DNA from: Chelatococcus asaccharovorans
GTDB lineage: Bacteria > Pseudomonadota > Alphaproteobacteria > Rhizobiales > Beijerinckiaceae
Assembly (NCBI RefSeq): GCF_003201475.1
Contig: NZ_QJJK01000006.1
Location: forward strand, 372,001 to 436,000
DNA: 64,000 bases
Direction of reading: 5' to 3'
Position 1 is the first letter of the stretch, and each line of letters opens with the position of its first letter. A program made the position numbers and the translations under genes. This document shows, one piece after another, positions 43,331 to 63,679 of the stretch. The notes under the pieces were generated by a model that saw only the letters and a program-made list of their open reading frames with translations, had not been told where the DNA came from and ran no database searches.

Positions 43331-43636
43331 TTACCAGCTCGACTTGACCAAGCCGGGGACAAGCCCCTGCGAGCCCAGCTCACGAAGCGCGATACGCGAC
43401 ATCTTGAGCTTGCGATAGAACGCGCGCGGCCGACCGGTGACCTCGCAACGGTTGCGAACACGCGTCGGATTGGAGTTGCGCGGCAGCTCGGCCAGCTTGA
43501 GGCGGGCCTCGAACTGCTCCTCCGGCGAACGCGACTGGTCGTTCGCCACGGCCTTCAGACGCGCACGCTTGCCGGCGTACTGCTTCACAAGCCGCTCACG
43601 CCGCTTGTTCTTCTCGATTGAACTCTTCTTAGCCAT
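43331..43636 (-). CDS. rpsN: 30S ribosomal protein S14
   Basis: 101 residues, the long zinc-independent form: the C-x-x-C pairs of the short form are missing (only one Cys in [27 protein letters not shown]). S14 is in the head of the small subunit. This form is usual in proteobacteria. Confidence 0.99.
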   Translation of the reverse strand: MAKKSSIEKNKRRERLVKQYAGKRARLKAVANDQSRSPEEQFEARLKLAELPRNSNPTRVRNRCEVTGRPRAFYRKLKMSRIALRELGSQGLVPGLVKSSW

Positions 43637-43669
43637 TATGTTCTCCGGTGTCCGCGTATGAGAGCAATC

Positions 43670-44245
43670 TCACTGCCGGAACGGGAAGTTGAAGTGCTTC
43701 AGAAGCGCGCGCGCTTCCTCGTCGGTCTTCGCCGAGGTGCAGACGATGACGTCCATACCCCAGATCGCTTCGACGCGATCGTAGTTGATCTCGGGGAACA
43801 CGATGTGCTCCTTGATCCCGAGAGCATAATTACCGCGCCCGTCGAACGACTTCGGGTTGAGGCCGCGGAAGTCACGGACGCGAGGCAATGCGATCGTGAT
43901 GAGACGATCCATGAACTCGTACATCCGCTCCTTGCGGAGCGTGACCTTCGCGCCGATCGGCATGTTCTCGCGAACCTTGAAGGTCGCGATCGCCTTGCGG
44001 GCCTTCGTCACGACGGGCTTCTGTCCGGCAATCAGCGCCAGGTCAGCAGCCGCGACGGCAGCCTTCTTGGAATCGTTGACGGCCTCGCCGACGCCCATGT
44101 TCAGAACGATCTTCTCGATCGACGGAACCTGCATACGGTTCTTGTAGCCGAATTCCTCGACGAGCTTGTCGCGCACGACCTCGTCGTAATGCTTCCTGAG
44201 GCGCGGCACATAGCCGACGCCGAGATCCTGATGAGCCTCAGCCAT
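43670..44245 (-). CDS. rplE: 50S ribosomal protein L5
   Basis: 191 residues ([42 protein letters not shown]...[30 protein letters not shown]). L5 binds 5S rRNA and contacts P-site tRNA. Its N-terminus overlaps the end of rplX by 8 nt, which implies translational coupling; the conserved block begins about 12 residues after the ATG, so a slightly later start is conceivable. Confidence 0.98.
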   Translation of the reverse strand: MAEAHQDLGVGYVPRLRKHYDEVVRDKLVEEFGYKNRMQVPSIEKIVLNMGVGEAVNDSKKAAVAAADLALIAGQKPVVTKARKAIATFKVRENMPIGAKVTLRKERMYEFMDRLITIALPRVRDFRGLNPKSFDGRGNYALGIKEHIVFPEINYDRVEAIWGMDVIVCTSAKTDEEARALLKHFNFPFRQ

Positions 44246-44555
44246 CGATCAGTTCTCCCGAACGCTTGGCGACACGCACCTTGCGCCCGTCGTCCATAAG
44301 TTTGAACCCAACACGCGTCGGCTTGCCGTCTTTCGGATCCGCCACTGCGATATTCGACAGGTGCAGAGGGGCTTCCTTGGAAATGATGCCGCCTTCCGCA
44401 TTGGCCGTCTGGCGCTGGTGACGCTTCACCAGGTTGACGCCACGGACCAGGGCCCGCTCTTCCTTCGGCAGAACCTGCACGACCTCGCCCGACTTGCCCT
44501 TGTCGCGACCGGTGAGAACGACGACCTTGTCGCCCTTCTTGATCTTCGCGGCCAT
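44238..44555 (-). CDS. rplX: 50S ribosomal protein L24
   Basis: 105 residues with the KOW motif [28 protein letters not shown] at 44555 overlaps the rplN stop by one base (TGATG); a GTG directly upstream is less likely. L24 starts assembly of the large subunit. Ends overlapping rplE by 8 nt. Confidence 0.98.
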   Translation of the reverse strand: MAAKIKKGDKVVVLTGRDKGKSGEVVQVLPKEERALVRGVNLVKRHQRQTANAEGGIISKEAPLHLSNIAVADPKDGKPTRVGFKLMDDGRKVRVAKRSGELIDG

Positions 44556-44923
44556 CACAACACCTCCGGCGCGAGCGAGATGATCTTCATGTGGTTCTTG
44601 GCGCGCAGCTCGCGGGGCACCGGCCCGAAAATACGCGTTCCAACCGGCTCCTTCTGATTGTTGATCAGCACGGCAGCGTTGCGATCAAAACGAATCACGG
44701 AACCATCGGCGCGACGGATATCCTTGGCGGTGCGTACGACGACCGCCTTCATCACATCGCCCTTCTTCACACGGCCGCGCGGAATAGCCTCCTTGACGGA
44801 CACGACAATGATGTCGCCCACGCCGGCATATTTGCGCTTCGAGCCACCCAAGACCTTGATACACATGACGCGACGGGCGCCGGAATTATCGGCAACGTCA
44901 AGATTCGTCTGCATCTGGATCAT
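44555..44923 (-). CDS. rplN: 50S ribosomal protein L14
   Basis: 122 residues ([48 protein letters not shown]...[24 protein letters not shown]). L14 forms an intersubunit bridge with 16S rRNA. A 102-nt gap separates it from rpsQ; one-base overlap with rplX. Confidence 0.99.
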   Translation of the reverse strand: MIQMQTNLDVADNSGARRVMCIKVLGGSKRKYAGVGDIIVVSVKEAIPRGRVKKGDVMKAVVVRTAKDIRRADGSVIRFDRNAAVLINNQKEPVGTRIFGPVPRELRAKNHMKIISLAPEVL

Positions 44924-45025
44924 GGCAACGATCCTTTCTCTGTCTCAGACCGGTTTCCGACAACTGACGCTGCCGGACTACGACTGACGGGGATCTTCCG
45001 GTCCCCTCGCCTCTCGATAATTCAC

Positions 45026-45268
45026 TCAGGCTGCGGTGGAGCTATCCAGCGCGACCCAGGTCTTCAACTTCGATATCGGACGAGTCTCCTCGATCCAAAC
45101 CGTATCGCCGACCTTGAACTTATTGCCCTCGTCGTGGGCATGGTAGTTCTTCGAGCGACGCACCGTCTTCTTGAGAAGCGGATGCGTAAAGCGACGCTCG
45201 ACCTTCACGACGATCGTCTTGTCCTGCTTGTCGCTGACGACGACGCCCTGCAATACACGTTTCGGCAC
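45026..45268 (-). CDS. rpsQ: 30S ribosomal protein S17
   Basis: 80 residues ([47 protein letters not shown]...[21 protein letters not shown]). OB-fold protein binding the 5' domain of 16S rRNA. Standard length and order. Confidence 0.98.
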   Translation of the reverse strand: MPKRVLQGVVVSDKQDKTIVVKVERRFTHPLLKKTVRRSKNYHAHDEGNKFKVGDTVWIEETRPISKLKTWVALDSSTAA

Positions 45269-45278
45269 GGCGGCCTCC

Positions 45279-45494
45279 TCAAACCTTGGGCGCTTCAGCG
45301 AGCTTCTGCTGCTGAAGAGTCTTGACGCGAGCGATGTCGCGACGCACCACCCTCACGCGGTCCGTGCTCTCAAGCTGGCCCGTGGCACGCTGAAAGCGCA
45401 GGTTGAACTGCTCCTTCTTCAGCTTCAGAAGCTCGTCCTGGAGCTGATCGGCCGACATCGCGGTGAGGTCGGAAAAACGCTGTTTCGTTTTCAT
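45279..45494 (-). CDS. rpmC: 50S ribosomal protein L29
   Basis: 71 residues, two-helix protein ([48 protein letters not shown]). L29 lies next to the tunnel exit with L23 and helps dock signal recognition particle and trigger factor. Spacing of 10 nt on both sides. Confidence 0.98.
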   Translation of the reverse strand: MKTKQRFSDLTAMSADQLQDELLKLKKEQFNLRFQRATGQLESTDRVRVVRRDIARVKTLQQQKLAEAPKV

Positions 45495-45504
45495 CGTCTA
45501 ACTC

Positions 45505-45918
45505 TCACTCCGCAATGCGCTGAATGAAGCGCGTCCGGATCGGGAGCTTCGCGGCACCGAGACGCAGCGCTTCACGCGCTATGTCTTCCGGCACGCCGTC
45601 GAGCTCGAACATGATACGGCCGGGGTGCACACGCGCCGCCCAATATTCAGGCGAGCCCTTGCCCTTACCCATACGCACTTCGGTCGGCTTGTCGGTGACG
45701 GGAACATCCGGGAAGATCCGGATCCACACACGCCCCTGACGCTTCATCTGGCGGGTGATCGCCCGACGCGCTGCCTCGATCTGCCGTGCCGTCACGCGCT
45801 CAGGCTCGAGAGCCTTGAGACCGAACTGGCCGAAATCGAGATTCGTGCCGCCCTTTGCCGTGCCGTGAATCCGGCCCTTGAACTGCTTACGAAACTTGGT
45901 CTTCTTGGGCTGCAGCAT
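45505..45918 (-). CDS. rplP: 50S ribosomal protein L16
   Basis: 137 residues ([56 protein letters not shown]...[23 protein letters not shown]). L16 helps position A-site tRNA and completes the peptidyl transferase centre. Canonical S10 order. Confidence 0.99.
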   Translation of the reverse strand: MLQPKKTKFRKQFKGRIHGTAKGGTNLDFGQFGLKALEPERVTARQIEAARRAITRQMKRQGRVWIRIFPDVPVTDKPTEVRMGKGKGSPEYWAARVHPGRIMFELDGVPEDIAREALRLGAAKLPIRTRFIQRIAE

Positions 45919-45939
45919 GATCTGCCTCCTAAAGCGGCG

Positions 45940-46650
45940 TTACGCCGCAGCCTCTCTACGGCCATGGCTGCGCTGACCGCCGCTTTCCTCGGCCATCCGC
46001 TTGTCCTGGGCCATCGGATCATGCTCAAGGATTTCGCCCTTGAAGATCCACACCTTGATTCCACACGTCCCATAGGTCGTGAAGGCCGTCGCCGTACCGT
46101 AATCCACGTCCGCGCGCAAGGTGTGAAGTGGCACACGCCCTTCACGATACCATTCCATACGCGCGATCTCGGCACCGCCGAGGCGGCCGGAACAGTTGAT
46201 ACGAATGCCTTCCGCGCCGAGGCGCATCGCAGACTGCACGGCGCGCTTCATGGCGCGACGGAACGCCACACGGCGCTCGAGCTGCTGGGCGATCGATTCC
46301 GCGACGAGCTTCGCATCGATCTCCGGCTTGCGGACCTCGATGATGTTGATCGCCACATCGGCGTCGGTCATCTTCGCCACGATCTTGCGCAGCTTGTCGA
46401 TGTCCGCACCCTTCTTGCCGATCACCACACCGGGACGCGCCGAGTAGATGGTGACGCGGCACTTCTTGTGCGGACGCTCGATGACGATCTTCGAGACCGC
46501 CGCCTGCTTCAGCTGCTTCAGGAGGGCCCGGCGGATCGCCATGTCCTCATGCAGCAGCTTGCCATATTCGATCTTGCCCGCGAACCAGCGCGAATCCCAT
46601 GTGCGGTTGATGCCGAGCCGCAGACCGATCGGATTGACCTTCTGACCCAT
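45940..46650 (-). CDS. rpsC: 30S ribosomal protein S3
   Basis: 236 residues. [24 protein letters not shown] start, KH domain with [16 protein letters not shown], and the C-terminal domain [31 protein letters not shown]. Part of the mRNA entry helicase site. The tail is enriched in Glu/Gly/Arg ([17 protein letters not shown]). Confidence 0.99.
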   Translation of the reverse strand: MGQKVNPIGLRLGINRTWDSRWFAGKIEYGKLLHEDMAIRRALLKQLKQAAVSKIVIERPHKKCRVTIYSARPGVVIGKKGADIDKLRKIVAKMTDADVAINIIEVRKPEIDAKLVAESIAQQLERRVAFRRAMKRAVQSAMRLGAEGIRINCSGRLGGAEIARMEWYREGRVPLHTLRADVDYGTATAFTTYGTCGIKVWIFKGEILEHDPMAQDKRMAEESGGQRSHGRREAAA

Positions 46651-46660
46651 CGTGCTCTCC

Positions 46661-47053
46661 TCAGGCTCCGCGGCCGGTTTCTTCAGCCACTTCGCGAACC
46701 ACGATGGTCAGGTTCGAAAACGGCTTCTCAATGCGCACGCCGCGGCCGCGGGCACGAGCGTGGAAACGCTTCATGACCAGACCCTTGCCGACGAACGCCT
46801 CGGCAACGACGAGATCGTCGACATCGAGATCGTGGTTGTTCTCAGCATTGGCGATTGCGCTCTCGAGCGTCTTGCGGACGTCAAGAGAAATGCGCTTGCG
46901 GCTGAACTCGAGGTCAGCGAGAGCGGTCGAAACCTTCTTGCCGCGGATCAGGGCCGCAACAAGATTGAGCTTCTGCGGGCTGACGCGCAGGTTGCGCAGA
47001 ACAGCCTTCGCCTCGTTGTCCTTCAGCGCGCGAGGATTTGCGGGCTTGCCCAT
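46661..47053 (-). CDS. rplV: 50S ribosomal protein L22
   Basis: 130 residues ([74 protein letters not shown]...[20 protein letters not shown]). Its beta-hairpin lines the exit tunnel. Lies 2 nt from rpsS. Confidence 0.99.
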   Translation of the reverse strand: MGKPANPRALKDNEAKAVLRNLRVSPQKLNLVAALIRGKKVSTALADLEFSRKRISLDVRKTLESAIANAENNHDLDVDDLVVAEAFVGKGLVMKRFHARARGRGVRIEKPFSNLTIVVREVAEETGRGA

Positions 47054-47055
47054 GC

Positions 47056-47334
47056 CTATCTCCTCTTCGCCTTCTTGTCCGCGGCATGGCCATGGAAGGT
47101 CCGGGTCGGTGCGAATTCACCGAACTTGTGACCGACCATCTCCTCGCTGACGAAGACGGGAATGTGCTTCTGGCCGTTGTGGACGCCGAAGGTCAGGCCC
47201 ACGAACTGCGGCAGGATGGTGGAGCGACGGCTCCAGATCTTGATAACTTCCGAGCGCGTCGCAGAACGCGCCGCCTCGGCCTTCTTGAGGAGGTAGCCGT
47301 CGAAGAACGGGCCCTTCCAGATCGAACGTGCCAT
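47056..47334 (-). CDS. rpsS: 30S ribosomal protein S19
   Basis: 92 residues ([20 protein letters not shown]...[62 protein letters not shown]). S19 sits in the head and contacts S13 and L5. The final signature [13 protein letters not shown] is intact. Confidence 0.99.
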   Translation of the reverse strand: MARSIWKGPFFDGYLLKKAEAARSATRSEVIKIWSRRSTILPQFVGLTFGVHNGQKHIPVFVSEEMVGHKFGEFAPTRTFHGHAADKKAKRR

Positions 47335-47344
47335 CGCCCGCCCC

Positions 47345-48184
47345 TTATCTCTTCTTCCGCTGGTGACGCGACGTCACGATGAAGCTGTCAGTCCGCTTGT
47401 TCGCGCGGGTCTTCTTGCCCTTGGTCGGCTTGCCCCATGGGGTCACCGGATGGCGACCGCCCGAGGTACGACCCTCACCACCACCATGCGGGTGGTCGAT
47501 CGGGTTCATCGTCACACCACGGTTGTGGGGACGCCGTCCGAGCCAGCGCGAGCGACCGGCCTTGCCGACCGATGTATTCATGTGGTCCGGGTTCGAGACG
47601 GCACCGACCGTCGCGAAGCACTGGCCATGAACGAGACGCTGCTCGCCCGAATTGAGACGAACGATCACGTAGCCCTGGTCGCGACCGACGATCTGGGCAT
47701 AGGTGCCGGCGGAACGGGCGAGCGCGCCGCCCTTGCCGATCTTCAGCTCGACGTTATGCACGATCGTGCCGACCGGCATGTTCGCCAACGGCATCGCATT
47801 GCCCGGCTTGATGTCGGCCTGGTTGCCCGCGACCACCGTGTCGCCGACGGCCAGACGCTGCGGCGCCAGGATATAGGCCAGACCGCCATCCTCGTATTTG
47901 ACGAGGGCGATAAAGGCCGTGCGGTTCGGATCATATTCGATCCGGTCCACGATCCCCGCCTGCTCCAGGCGCTCACGACGCTTGAAGTCAACGATGCGAT
48001 ACGTGCGCTTGTGCCCACCACCGCGGAAGCGGACGGTCACCCGTCCGGTATTGTTACGGCCGCCTGCGGACGACTTGCCCTCAGTCAGCGCCTTGACCGG
48101 CTTGCCCTTGTAGAGCTCCGAGCGATCGACGATCACCAGCTGGCGCTGGCTCGGAGTAACCGGTTTGAAGGATTTCAAAGCCAT
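47345..48184 (-). CDS. rplB: 50S ribosomal protein L2
   Basis: 279 residues. Conserved [16 protein letters not shown] start, RNA-binding core and the [22 protein letters not shown] loop with the His close to the peptidyl transferase centre. Essential for subunit joining. The tail ends SRHQRKKR. Confidence 0.99.
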   Translation of the reverse strand: MALKSFKPVTPSQRQLVIVDRSELYKGKPVKALTEGKSSAGGRNNTGRVTVRFRGGGHKRTYRIVDFKRRERLEQAGIVDRIEYDPNRTAFIALVKYEDGGLAYILAPQRLAVGDTVVAGNQADIKPGNAMPLANMPVGTIVHNVELKIGKGGALARSAGTYAQIVGRDQGYVIVRLNSGEQRLVHGQCFATVGAVSNPDHMNTSVGKAGRSRWLGRRPHNRGVTMNPIDHPHGGGEGRTSGGRHPVTPWGKPTKGKKTRANKRTDSFIVTSRHQRKKR

Positions 48185-48205
48185 GGGATCAGTCCTTCAC
48201 CCGCC

Positions 48206-48517
48206 TCAAAGGCCCGTCGTCACGTCGACGCTGTGACCCTCGGCGAGGGTGACAACCGCCTTCTTCACGTCCGAACGCTGGCCGAGGGTGTTGCGGAACC
48301 GCTTCACCTTGCCCTTGGTGACCAGCGTATTGACGCTGAGCACCTTGACGTCGAACAACTTCTCGACTGCCGCCTTGATCTGCGGCTTCGTCGCCTTGCC
48401 CGCGACCTTGAACACCACCTTGTTGTGCTCCGACGCCGTCGTCGCCTTCTCGGTGATGACCGGCCCGACGATCACATCATAGTGTCGCGGATCGAGTGCG
48501 ATGGGAGTCTTGCTCAT
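48206..48517 (-). CDS. rplW: 50S ribosomal protein L23
   Basis: 103 residues ([81 protein letters not shown]). L23 at the tunnel exit docks trigger factor and SRP. Its ATG overlaps the rplD stop by 4 nt. Confidence 0.99.
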   Translation of the reverse strand: MSKTPIALDPRHYDVIVGPVITEKATTASEHNKVVFKVAGKATKPQIKAAVEKLFDVKVLSVNTLVTKGKVKRFRNTLGQRSDVKKAVVTLAEGHSVDVTTGL

Positions 48518-49134
48518 TTGAAGCGCGCCTCCAACGCGTCGATAGCGGCCTTCGTCAGAACGAGTTTGTCGCGCCGCAGGATGTCATAGACGTTGATGCC
48601 CTGCACCGGCAGCACATCAATGTTCGGAATGTTGCGGGCCGCGAGCCGGAAATTCGTCTCGAGCTCAGCACCGTCGATCACCAGCGCACTCACGAAGCCG
48701 AGCTTGCCGAAGGTCTCCTTGAGAGCCTTCGTCTTGGGCGCGGCGACGCTCGCCTTGTCGAGAACGACGATGGCGCCGTCCTTGGCCTTGGCGGACAGGG
48801 CGTGGCGCAGCGCCAGGGCACGCACCTTCTTCGGCAGATCATGCGCATGGTCACGCACGACCGGGCCGAAGGCCTTGCCACCGCCGCGGAACTGCGGCGC
48901 GCGCGCCGCGCCGTGGCGGGCGTTGCCCGTGCCCTTCTGGCGGTAGAGCTTCTTGCCCGTGCGGGCAATCTCGGCACGGCCGAGCGACTTGTGCGTACCC
49001 GCCTGACGCTTGGCGAGCTGCCAGCGCACATAGCGGTGAATAAGGTCGACGCGCGGCTCCAGACCGAAGATCGTCTCATCGAGATCGATCGTGCCGGCAG
49101 CCGAACCGTCGAGCGTGGTCACATCGAGTTTCAT
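48514..49134 (-). CDS. rplD: 50S ribosomal protein L4
   Basis: 206 residues ([62 protein letters not shown] is the tunnel loop). Begins at the ATG at 49134, sharing one base with the rplC stop (TGATG). In gammaproteobacteria L4 represses the S10 operon; no such leader is seen here. Confidence 0.98.
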   Translation of the reverse strand: MKLDVTTLDGSAAGTIDLDETIFGLEPRVDLIHRYVRWQLAKRQAGTHKSLGRAEIARTGKKLYRQKGTGNARHGAARAPQFRGGGKAFGPVVRDHAHDLPKKVRALALRHALSAKAKDGAIVVLDKASVAAPKTKALKETFGKLGFVSALVIDGAELETNFRLAARNIPNIDVLPVQGINVYDILRRDKLVLTKAAIDALEARFK

Positions 49135-49856
49135 CACGCGTTCTCCTGTCCCTCGGCTTGCGCCGGAACAGCCGCGGACTTCGGCTCGCGGAACGCACCC
49201 GGAAGCGGCGCTTCCTTCGGCAACTTACGCTTCACCGCGTCACGTACCAATATCCAGCCACCAGACACACCCGGCACAGCACCCTCAACCAGGATGAGCC
49301 CGCGTTCCACGTCCGTCTGCACGATGCGCAGGTTCTGCGTGGTCACACGCTCGACACCGAGGTGCCCAGGCATCTTCTTGTTCTTGAACGTCTTGCCGGG
49401 ATCCTGACGACCACCGGTCGAACCGATCGAGCGATGCGACACCGACACGCCGTGGCTCGCCCGAAGACCGCCGAAGTTCCAGCGCTTCATGCCGCCGGCG
49501 AAGCCCTTACCGGTGCTCGTGCCCGTCACATCGACGAACTGCCCGACCACGAAGTGATCCGCCGTGATCTCCGCACCCACCGGAATGAGGTGCTGGGGGT
49601 CGACGCGAAATTCCGCGAGCTTCTTCTTCGGCTCGACGGTCGCGACCGCGAACCGACCGCGCTCCGCCTTCGAGACGTTCTTGACCTTGGCCTTGCCGAT
49701 GCCAATCTGCAGTGCGGTATAGCCATTCGTATCAACGGTCCGGTGCGCAACAACCTGGCAGCTGTCGAGCTTCAGAACCGTAACAGGGACGTGCTCACCC
49801 GCGTCCGTGAAGACGCGTGTCATCCCAACTTTTTGTGCGATCACGCCTGAGCGCAT
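49134..49856 (-). CDS. rplC: 50S ribosomal protein L3
   Basis: 240 residues from [21 protein letters not shown] precedes the ATG at 49856, and the open frame to 49892 lacks similarity. The signature [28 protein letters not shown] contains the Gln methylated in other bacteria. L3 nucleates 50S assembly. The tail ([14 protein letters not shown]) is a lineage extension. Confidence 0.98.
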   Translation of the reverse strand: MRSGVIAQKVGMTRVFTDAGEHVPVTVLKLDSCQVVAHRTVDTNGYTALQIGIGKAKVKNVSKAERGRFAVATVEPKKKLAEFRVDPQHLIPVGAEITADHFVVGQFVDVTGTSTGKGFAGGMKRWNFGGLRASHGVSVSHRSIGSTGGRQDPGKTFKNKKMPGHLGVERVTTQNLRIVQTDVERGLILVEGAVPGVSGGWILVRDAVKRKLPKEAPLPGAFREPKSAAVPAQAEGQENA

Positions 49857-49906
49857 GAGCGGATCCTCTAAGGCGTTCCAGAAACCAACCAACCCGGGAG
49901 GGAAGG

Positions 49907-50215
<309 letters not shown>

Positions 50216-50296
50216 GACAACGCCCTCGGGCCAAAATTCCGGCGACGCGACCGCACACGCCTTGTGATGGCGCGTGCGGCTGACGCGTCTTCTGCC

Positions 50297-51487
50297 TTAC
50301 TCGATGATGGAGGCGACGACGCCGGCGCCAACCGTGCGGCCACCTTCGCGGATCGCGAAGCGCAGCTTCTCTTCCATGGCGATCGGAACGATCAGCGTCA
50401 CTTCCATCGCCACGTTGTCGCCGGGCATCACCATCTCGGTGCCCTCGGGCAACGTCACAACGCCCGTCACGTCCGTCGTCCGGAAGTAGAACTGCGGACG
50501 GTAGTTCGTGAAGAACGGCGTGTGCCGCCCGCCCTCTTCCTTCGTCAGGATGTAGGCTTCGGCCTTGAACTTCGTGTGCGGCTTCACCGAACCCGGCTTG
50601 CACAGAACCTGACCGCGCTCGACGTCCTCGCGCTTCGTGCCGCGCAAGAGCGCCCCGATGTTGTCGCCCGCCTGACCCTGGTCAAGGAGCTTGCGGAACA
50701 TCTCGACGCCCGTCACCGTCGTCTTCACCGTCGGCTTCAGGCCGACGATCTCGATTTCCTCGCCGACCTTCACGATCCCGCGCTCGACGCGGCCCGTCAC
50801 CACCGTGCCGCGACCCGAGATCGAGAACACGTCCTCGACCGGCATCAGGAACGGCAGGTCAACCGGACGCTCCGGCTGCGGGATATACGCATCGACCTGC
50901 GTCATCAGTTCGAGAACCGCGTCATGGCCGATCACCGGATCGCGGTCTTCCAGCGCGCACAGCGCCGAACCACGCACCACCGGAATGTCGTCGCCGGGGA
51001 ACTCGTATTTCGACAGAAGCTCGCGCACCTCGAGCTCGACCAGGTCGAGAAGCTCGGCGTCGTCGACCATGTCGACCTTGTTCAGGAACACCACAAGCGC
51101 CGGAACGCCCACCTGGCGCGCCAGAAGGATGTGCTCGCGCGTCTGCGGCATCGGGCCGTCGGCCGCCGACACAACCAGGATCGCCCCGTCCATCTGCGCC
51201 GCACCCGTGATCATGTTCTTCACATAGTCGGCGTGGCCGGGGCAGTCCACATGCGCGTAGTGACGGTTCTTCGTCTCGTACTCGACATGCGACGTCGAGA
51301 TCGTGATCCCGCGCGCCTTCTCTTCAGGCGCCTTGTCGATCTGGTCATACGCCGTGAACGCAGCGCCGCCGGACTCGGCAAGAACCTTCGTGATCGCCGC
51401 CGTCAACGACGTCTTGCCGTGGTCAACGTGACCAATCGTCCCGATGTTGCAGTGCGGCTTCGTCCGCTCAAACTTCTCTTTGGCCAT
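50297..51487 (-). CDS. tuf: Elongation factor Tu
   Basis: 396 residues. G1 GHVDHGKT (19-26), [16 protein letters not shown] (NKxD) and domains 2-3 complete. Delivers aminoacyl-tRNA to the ribosome. Many proteobacteria have a second tuf; none is in this window. The gene lies 55 nt after fusA in the str operon. Confidence 0.99.
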   Translation of the reverse strand: MAKEKFERTKPHCNIGTIGHVDHGKTSLTAAITKVLAESGGAAFTAYDQIDKAPEEKARGITISTSHVEYETKNRHYAHVDCPGHADYVKNMITGAAQMDGAILVVSAADGPMPQTREHILLARQVGVPALVVFLNKVDMVDDAELLDLVELEVRELLSKYEFPGDDIPVVRGSALCALEDRDPVIGHDAVLELMTQVDAYIPQPERPVDLPFLMPVEDVFSISGRGTVVTGRVERGIVKVGEEIEIVGLKPTVKTTVTGVEMFRKLLDQGQAGDNIGALLRGTKREDVERGQVLCKPGSVKPHTKFKAEAYILTKEEGGRHTPFFTNYRPQFYFRTTDVTGVVTLPEGTEMVMPGDNVAMEVTLIVPIAMEEKLRFAIREGGRTVGAGVVASIIE

Positions 51488-51542
51488 CGTAGGGCTCCTG
51501 ATAGGAACTCGACGTTTTGCGTCGTTGGTTGCGGATCACAGC

Positions 51543-53618
51543 TCAGGCGTACTTCGCCTGAACCTCGGCGGCGACCGCCTGCGGCACCTGCTCGTAGTGG
51601 TCGAACTGCATGGTGTAGGTCGCACGGCCCTGGCTCATCGAGCGCAGGGTATTCACGTAGCCAAACATATTCGCGAGCGGAACCATGGCGTTCACCACCA
51701 CGGCATTGCCGCGCATATCCTGGCCCTGAATCTGTCCGCGGCGCGAATTCAAATCGCCGATGACGGATCCGGTATAGTCTTCGGGTGTTACCACCTCGAC
51801 CTTCATGATGGGCTCGAGCAGAACCGAGCCACCCTTCTGAAGGCCTTCGCGCAGAGCTGCACGCGACGCGATTTCGAAGGCGAGCGCCGAGGAATCCACC
51901 TCGTGGAACGCGCCGTCGATCAACTGAACCTTGACGTCCACAACCGGGAAGCCGGCGAGGATGCCCGCGCCGAGAACGCTGTTGAGGCCCTTTTCGACGC
52001 CGGGAATGTATTCCTTCGGAACCGCACCGCCGACGATCTTGGATTCGAACTCGAAACCCTTGCCCGGCTCATTCGGCTCGATGATGAACTTCACCCGCGC
52101 GAACTGGCCGGTACCACCGGTCTGCTTCTTGTGGGTGTAGTCGATCTCGGTCTTCTTCGTGATCTTCTCACGATAAGCGACCTGCGGCGCGCCGATATTG
52201 GCGTCGACCTTATAGGTGCGCTTCAGGATATCGACCTTGATGTCGAGATGAAGCTCGCCCATTCCCTTGAGAATGGTCTGGCCCGACTCCTGATCGGTGG
52301 ACACGCGGAAGGACGGATCCTCTGCCGCGAGCTTCGACAGGGCGATGCCGAGCTTCTCCTGGTCGGCCTTCGACTTCGGCTCGATCGCGATCTCGATGAC
52401 GGGTTCGGGGAACTCCATCTTCTCGAGAATGACCGGCTTCAGGTTGTCACAGAGCGTGTCGCCCGTGCGGACTTCCTTGAGGCCAGCGAGCGCGACGATA
52501 TCGCCGGCGTAGGCTTCCTTGATGTCTTCGCGGTTGTTCGCATGCATCAGAAGCATGCGGCCAACGCGTTCCTTCTTGTCGCGGGTCGAGTTGAGGATCG
52601 ACGTGCCTGATTCCACATGACCGGAATAGACGCGGCAGAAGGTGATCGTCCCGACGAAGGGATCGTCCATGATCTTGAAGGCGAGCATGGAGAAGGGCTC
52701 GTCGTCAGACGGATTGCGAACGGTCGGCTCTTCGGTATTGAAGTCGAGACCGGAAATCGCGCCACGATCGACCGGCGAAGGAAGGTAATCGACCACCGCG
52801 TCGAGAAGCGGCTGCACGCCCTTGTTCTTAAAGGCCGAGCCACAAAGCACCGGGTGGAACGCACGCTTCTGAACGGCGAGACGGACGAGCCTGCGCAGCG
52901 TCTCCGCGTCGGGCTCGGTGCCTTCCAGATAGGCGCCCATGGCGTCGTCGTCGAGTTCGACGGCGGCCTCGACGAGCTTCGTGCGATACTCAGCCGCGAG
53001 CTCGGCGAGCTCCGCGGGAATCTCGACCTGGTCGAACCGTGCGCCAAGGGACTCATCTTCCCACACGATGCCTTTCATCGCGATGAGATCGACGACGCCC
53101 TTGAAGTTGGACTCCGAGCCGATCGGGATCTGCAGGCAAACCGGCTTGCCGGCCACGCGGTCGATGATGTCCTTGACGCATTTGAAGAAGTCGGCGCCGA
53201 TCTTGTCCATCTTGTTGACGAACACGATGCGCGGCACGTCATACTTGTCGGCCTGGCGCCAGACGGTCTCGGTCTGCGGCTCGACGCCCTGGTTTCCGTC
53301 AAGAACGCAAACCGCGCCATCAAGGACGCGCAGGGAACGCTCGACCTCGATGGTGAAATCGACGTGGCCGGGGGTGTCGATGATGTTCAGGCGCTTCTCG
53401 CGCCAGATGCAGGTGGTCGCGGCGGAGGTGATCGTGATGCCACGCTCCTGCTCCTGCTCCATCCAGTCCATGGTGGCAGCGCCCTCATGGACTTCACCGA
53501 TCTTGTGGCTCTTGCCCGTATAATAAAGGATGCGCTCCGTCGTCGTCGTCTTGCCCGCATCGATGTGGGCCATGATGCCGAAGTTACGGTAGTCGCCAAT
53601 GGCATGAGTGCGCGGCAT
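51543..53618 (-). CDS. fusA: Elongation factor G
   Basis: 691 residues. G1 AHIDAGKT (17-24), [17 protein letters not shown] and five EF-G domains ending with [27 protein letters not shown]. Drives translocation. Standard EF-G1 length. Follows rpsG by 29 nt. Confidence 0.99.
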   Translation of the reverse strand: MPRTHAIGDYRNFGIMAHIDAGKTTTTERILYYTGKSHKIGEVHEGAATMDWMEQEQERGITITSAATTCIWREKRLNIIDTPGHVDFTIEVERSLRVLDGAVCVLDGNQGVEPQTETVWRQADKYDVPRIVFVNKMDKIGADFFKCVKDIIDRVAGKPVCLQIPIGSESNFKGVVDLIAMKGIVWEDESLGARFDQVEIPAELAELAAEYRTKLVEAAVELDDDAMGAYLEGTEPDAETLRRLVRLAVQKRAFHPVLCGSAFKNKGVQPLLDAVVDYLPSPVDRGAISGLDFNTEEPTVRNPSDDEPFSMLAFKIMDDPFVGTITFCRVYSGHVESGTSILNSTRDKKERVGRMLLMHANNREDIKEAYAGDIVALAGLKEVRTGDTLCDNLKPVILEKMEFPEPVIEIAIEPKSKADQEKLGIALSKLAAEDPSFRVSTDQESGQTILKGMGELHLDIKVDILKRTYKVDANIGAPQVAYREKITKKTEIDYTHKKQTGGTGQFARVKFIIEPNEPGKGFEFESKIVGGAVPKEYIPGVEKGLNSVLGAGILAGFPVVDVKVQLIDGAFHEVDSSALAFEIASRAALREGLQKGGSVLLEPIMKVEVVTPEDYTGSVIGDLNSRRGQIQGQDMRGNAVVVNAMVPLANMFGYVNTLRSMSQGRATYTMQFDHYEQVPQAVAAEVQAKYA

Positions 53619-53647
53619 TGCAGATATTCCTCGACGGCTTGCGCTCG

Positions 53648-54118
53648 TTACCAGCGATAATGCGAGAAGGCACGGTTGGACTCAGCCATCCGGTGGGTGT
53701 CCTCACGCTTCTTCACGGCGCTGCCGCGATTGCTCGAGGCGTCCATAAGCTCAGACGAAAGGCGCTCGACCATCGTCTTGTCGTTGCGCGAGCGGGCAGC
53801 CTGGATGAGCCAGCGGATCGCCAACGCCTGACGACGATCGCTCCGCACTTCGACCGGAACCTGGTATGTCGCACCGCCAACGCGGCGAGACCGCACCTCG
53901 ATCGCGGGGGCAACGTTCTCCAGCGCCTGCTTGAAGACGCCGAGCGGCTCGCTCTTCAGCTTCTGCTCGATGATGTCGAACGCACCATACACGATCGATT
54001 CAGCGGCCGACTTCTTGCCGTCGCGCATGATCGAATTCATGAACTTCGTAACGACGATGTCACCGAACTTCGGGTCCGGGATGATCTCGCGCTTCTCGGC
54101 ACTGTGACGACGGGACAT
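53648..54118 (-). CDS. rpsG: 30S ribosomal protein S7
   Basis: 156 residues ([53 protein letters not shown]...[25 protein letters not shown]). Organises the 3' domain of 16S rRNA and contacts E-site tRNA. The C-terminal NRAFSHYRW is canonical. Confidence 0.99.
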   Translation of the reverse strand: MSRRHSAEKREIIPDPKFGDIVVTKFMNSIMRDGKKSAAESIVYGAFDIIEQKLKSEPLGVFKQALENVAPAIEVRSRRVGGATYQVPVEVRSDRRQALAIRWLIQAARSRNDKTMVERLSSELMDASSNRGSAVKKREDTHRMAESNRAFSHYRW

Positions 54119-54197
54119 GTCGCTCGTCCTTAACTTCGTATTTCGTCAACTGGGGCAGCCTTGCGGCACCCTGCTCAACCGGCAAGAGCCGGTACGA

Positions 54198-54569
54198 TCA
54201 CTTCGGCCGCTTCGCACCATACTTCGAACGGCGCTGCTTACGGTTCTTCACGCCCTGGGTATCAAGGACACCGCGCAGGATGTGGTAGCGGACGCCGGGA
54301 AGGTCCTTCACGCGGCCGCCACGGATCATGACAACCGAGTGTTCCTGGAGGTTATGCCCCTCACCCGGAATGTAGCCGATCACTTCGAAGCCGTTCGTCA
54401 ACCGGACCTTGGCCACCTTACGAAGAGCCGAGTTCGGCTTCTTCGGCGTGGTCGTGTAAACACGCGTGCAGACACCGCGCTTCTGAGGGCAAGCCTCCAG
54501 CGCAGGAACCTTGTTACGGCTCTTGGGTGCCACCCGCGGCTTGCTGATCAACTGGTTGATCGTCGGCAT
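54198..54569 (-). CDS. rpsL: 30S ribosomal protein S12
   Basis: 123 residues from [13 protein letters not shown]; the open frame to 54653 has no similarity. Decoding-centre protein. [23 protein letters not shown] retains the Lys at the position (43) where streptomycin resistance changes occur, and the [10 protein letters not shown] Lys is also wild-type. First gene of the str operon, preceded by a long leader. Confidence 0.99.
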   Translation of the reverse strand: MPTINQLISKPRVAPKSRNKVPALEACPQKRGVCTRVYTTTPKKPNSALRKVAKVRLTNGFEVIGYIPGEGHNLQEHSVVMIRGGRVKDLPGVRYHILRGVLDTQGVKNRKQRRSKYGAKRPK

Positions 54570-54891
54570 GCTTTGTTCTCTCGCTTCGGCCGCGTAACGA
54601 CCTTTGGCCTTGTTCGGCACCACCCACCCCGACAAGGACAGGCAGCAATTCACCGTGCGTCAGCACAGCACTATAAACCACGCACAACGAGTCGCGCCTT
54701 GAGCTGTTTCAGCTGAAGGCGCGAAGCGCGTGCAGAGGATCACGGCACTTGCGCGACGCGATCTTGCCCCAGGTCTAACGTCACCAGCTTCGCCGGCGGT
54801 CAGTTGGTGCTAAATTAGCAGCGTTTAGGGCTCATATCTCGAAACGAGTCGCTTCGATAAGCGAGCGCCTACTGCCTGCCTGAGTGGGCTG
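54570..54891 (-). other. Long 5' leader of the rpsL operon
   Basis: About 315 nt between the predicted promoter and the rpsL ATG, with no gene. It contains a GC-rich hairpin TCGCGCCTT / AAGGCGCGA (54692-54700 and 54716-54724) capped by AGCT/AGCT and a 5-nt loop, and a 13-bp palindrome TGCTAAATTAGCA (54808-54820). Confidence 0.5.
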
Positions 54892-54920
54892 CTTCTAGAC
54901 TCAGAAACCTTGCGCGTCAA
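54892..54920 (-). promoter_or_regulatory. Probable promoter of the rpsL (str) operon
   Basis: Minus-strand TTGACG (54920-54915, 5 of 6 to consensus) and TAGAAG (54897-54892, 4 of 6) with a 17-nt spacer, located between the rpoC terminator and rpsL. Same -35 hexamer and spacing as the site upstream of rpsM. Confidence 0.55.
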
Positions 54921-55076
54921 TAGAAATTTACCGTTCTGCCGTGCAAGCACCTGTTCGCAGCACCGACGGGCACGCCGCCGATACCGTCGAGCGATCGTGG
55001 CGCGGTGAGAAGCCCCCTCTCGCAGCGGAATTGCAGGCAATCGAGCATCACGCCGGCCCACAGGACTGCGAAATGC

Positions 55077-55112
55077 TGAAAAAAAGGGCACCGCGACGAT
55101 CGCGATGCCCTT
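55077..55112 (-). terminator. Rho-independent terminator after rpoC
   Basis: Stem arms 55086-55096 and 55100-55110 (11 bp with one mismatch or wobble, loop of about 3 nt) are followed by TTTTTTT on the minus strand (55085-55079). Ends the rpoBC transcript 54 nt past the rpoC stop. Confidence 0.9.
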
Positions 55113-55163
55113 CTGTCGTCCCGAACGAATCCGCGGCCGTTAAGACGCCGCGGCCGCGTCGTC

Positions 55164-59339
<4,176 letters not shown>

Positions 59340-59534
59340 CGCCGTCTCCTTCAAGCCGGGATTGGAGCACCGCTTTCTGCTCCTGCCGGCCAAATATCCG
59401 TCGAGCCTGCATCAGGCCCTGTGCAAAACTTTGGATCGGTCGGCTGCGCATGCCTCAGGACATCCGCAGCCTCCAACCGCCTCACGACCCGGCCGCCACA
59501 CCTGAACGGCGACGGACCGGAGCGAGCGTAGCGC

Positions 59535-63656
<4,122 letters not shown>

Positions 63657-63679
63657 GTCTGTTCTCGCTCCTCACGCAC

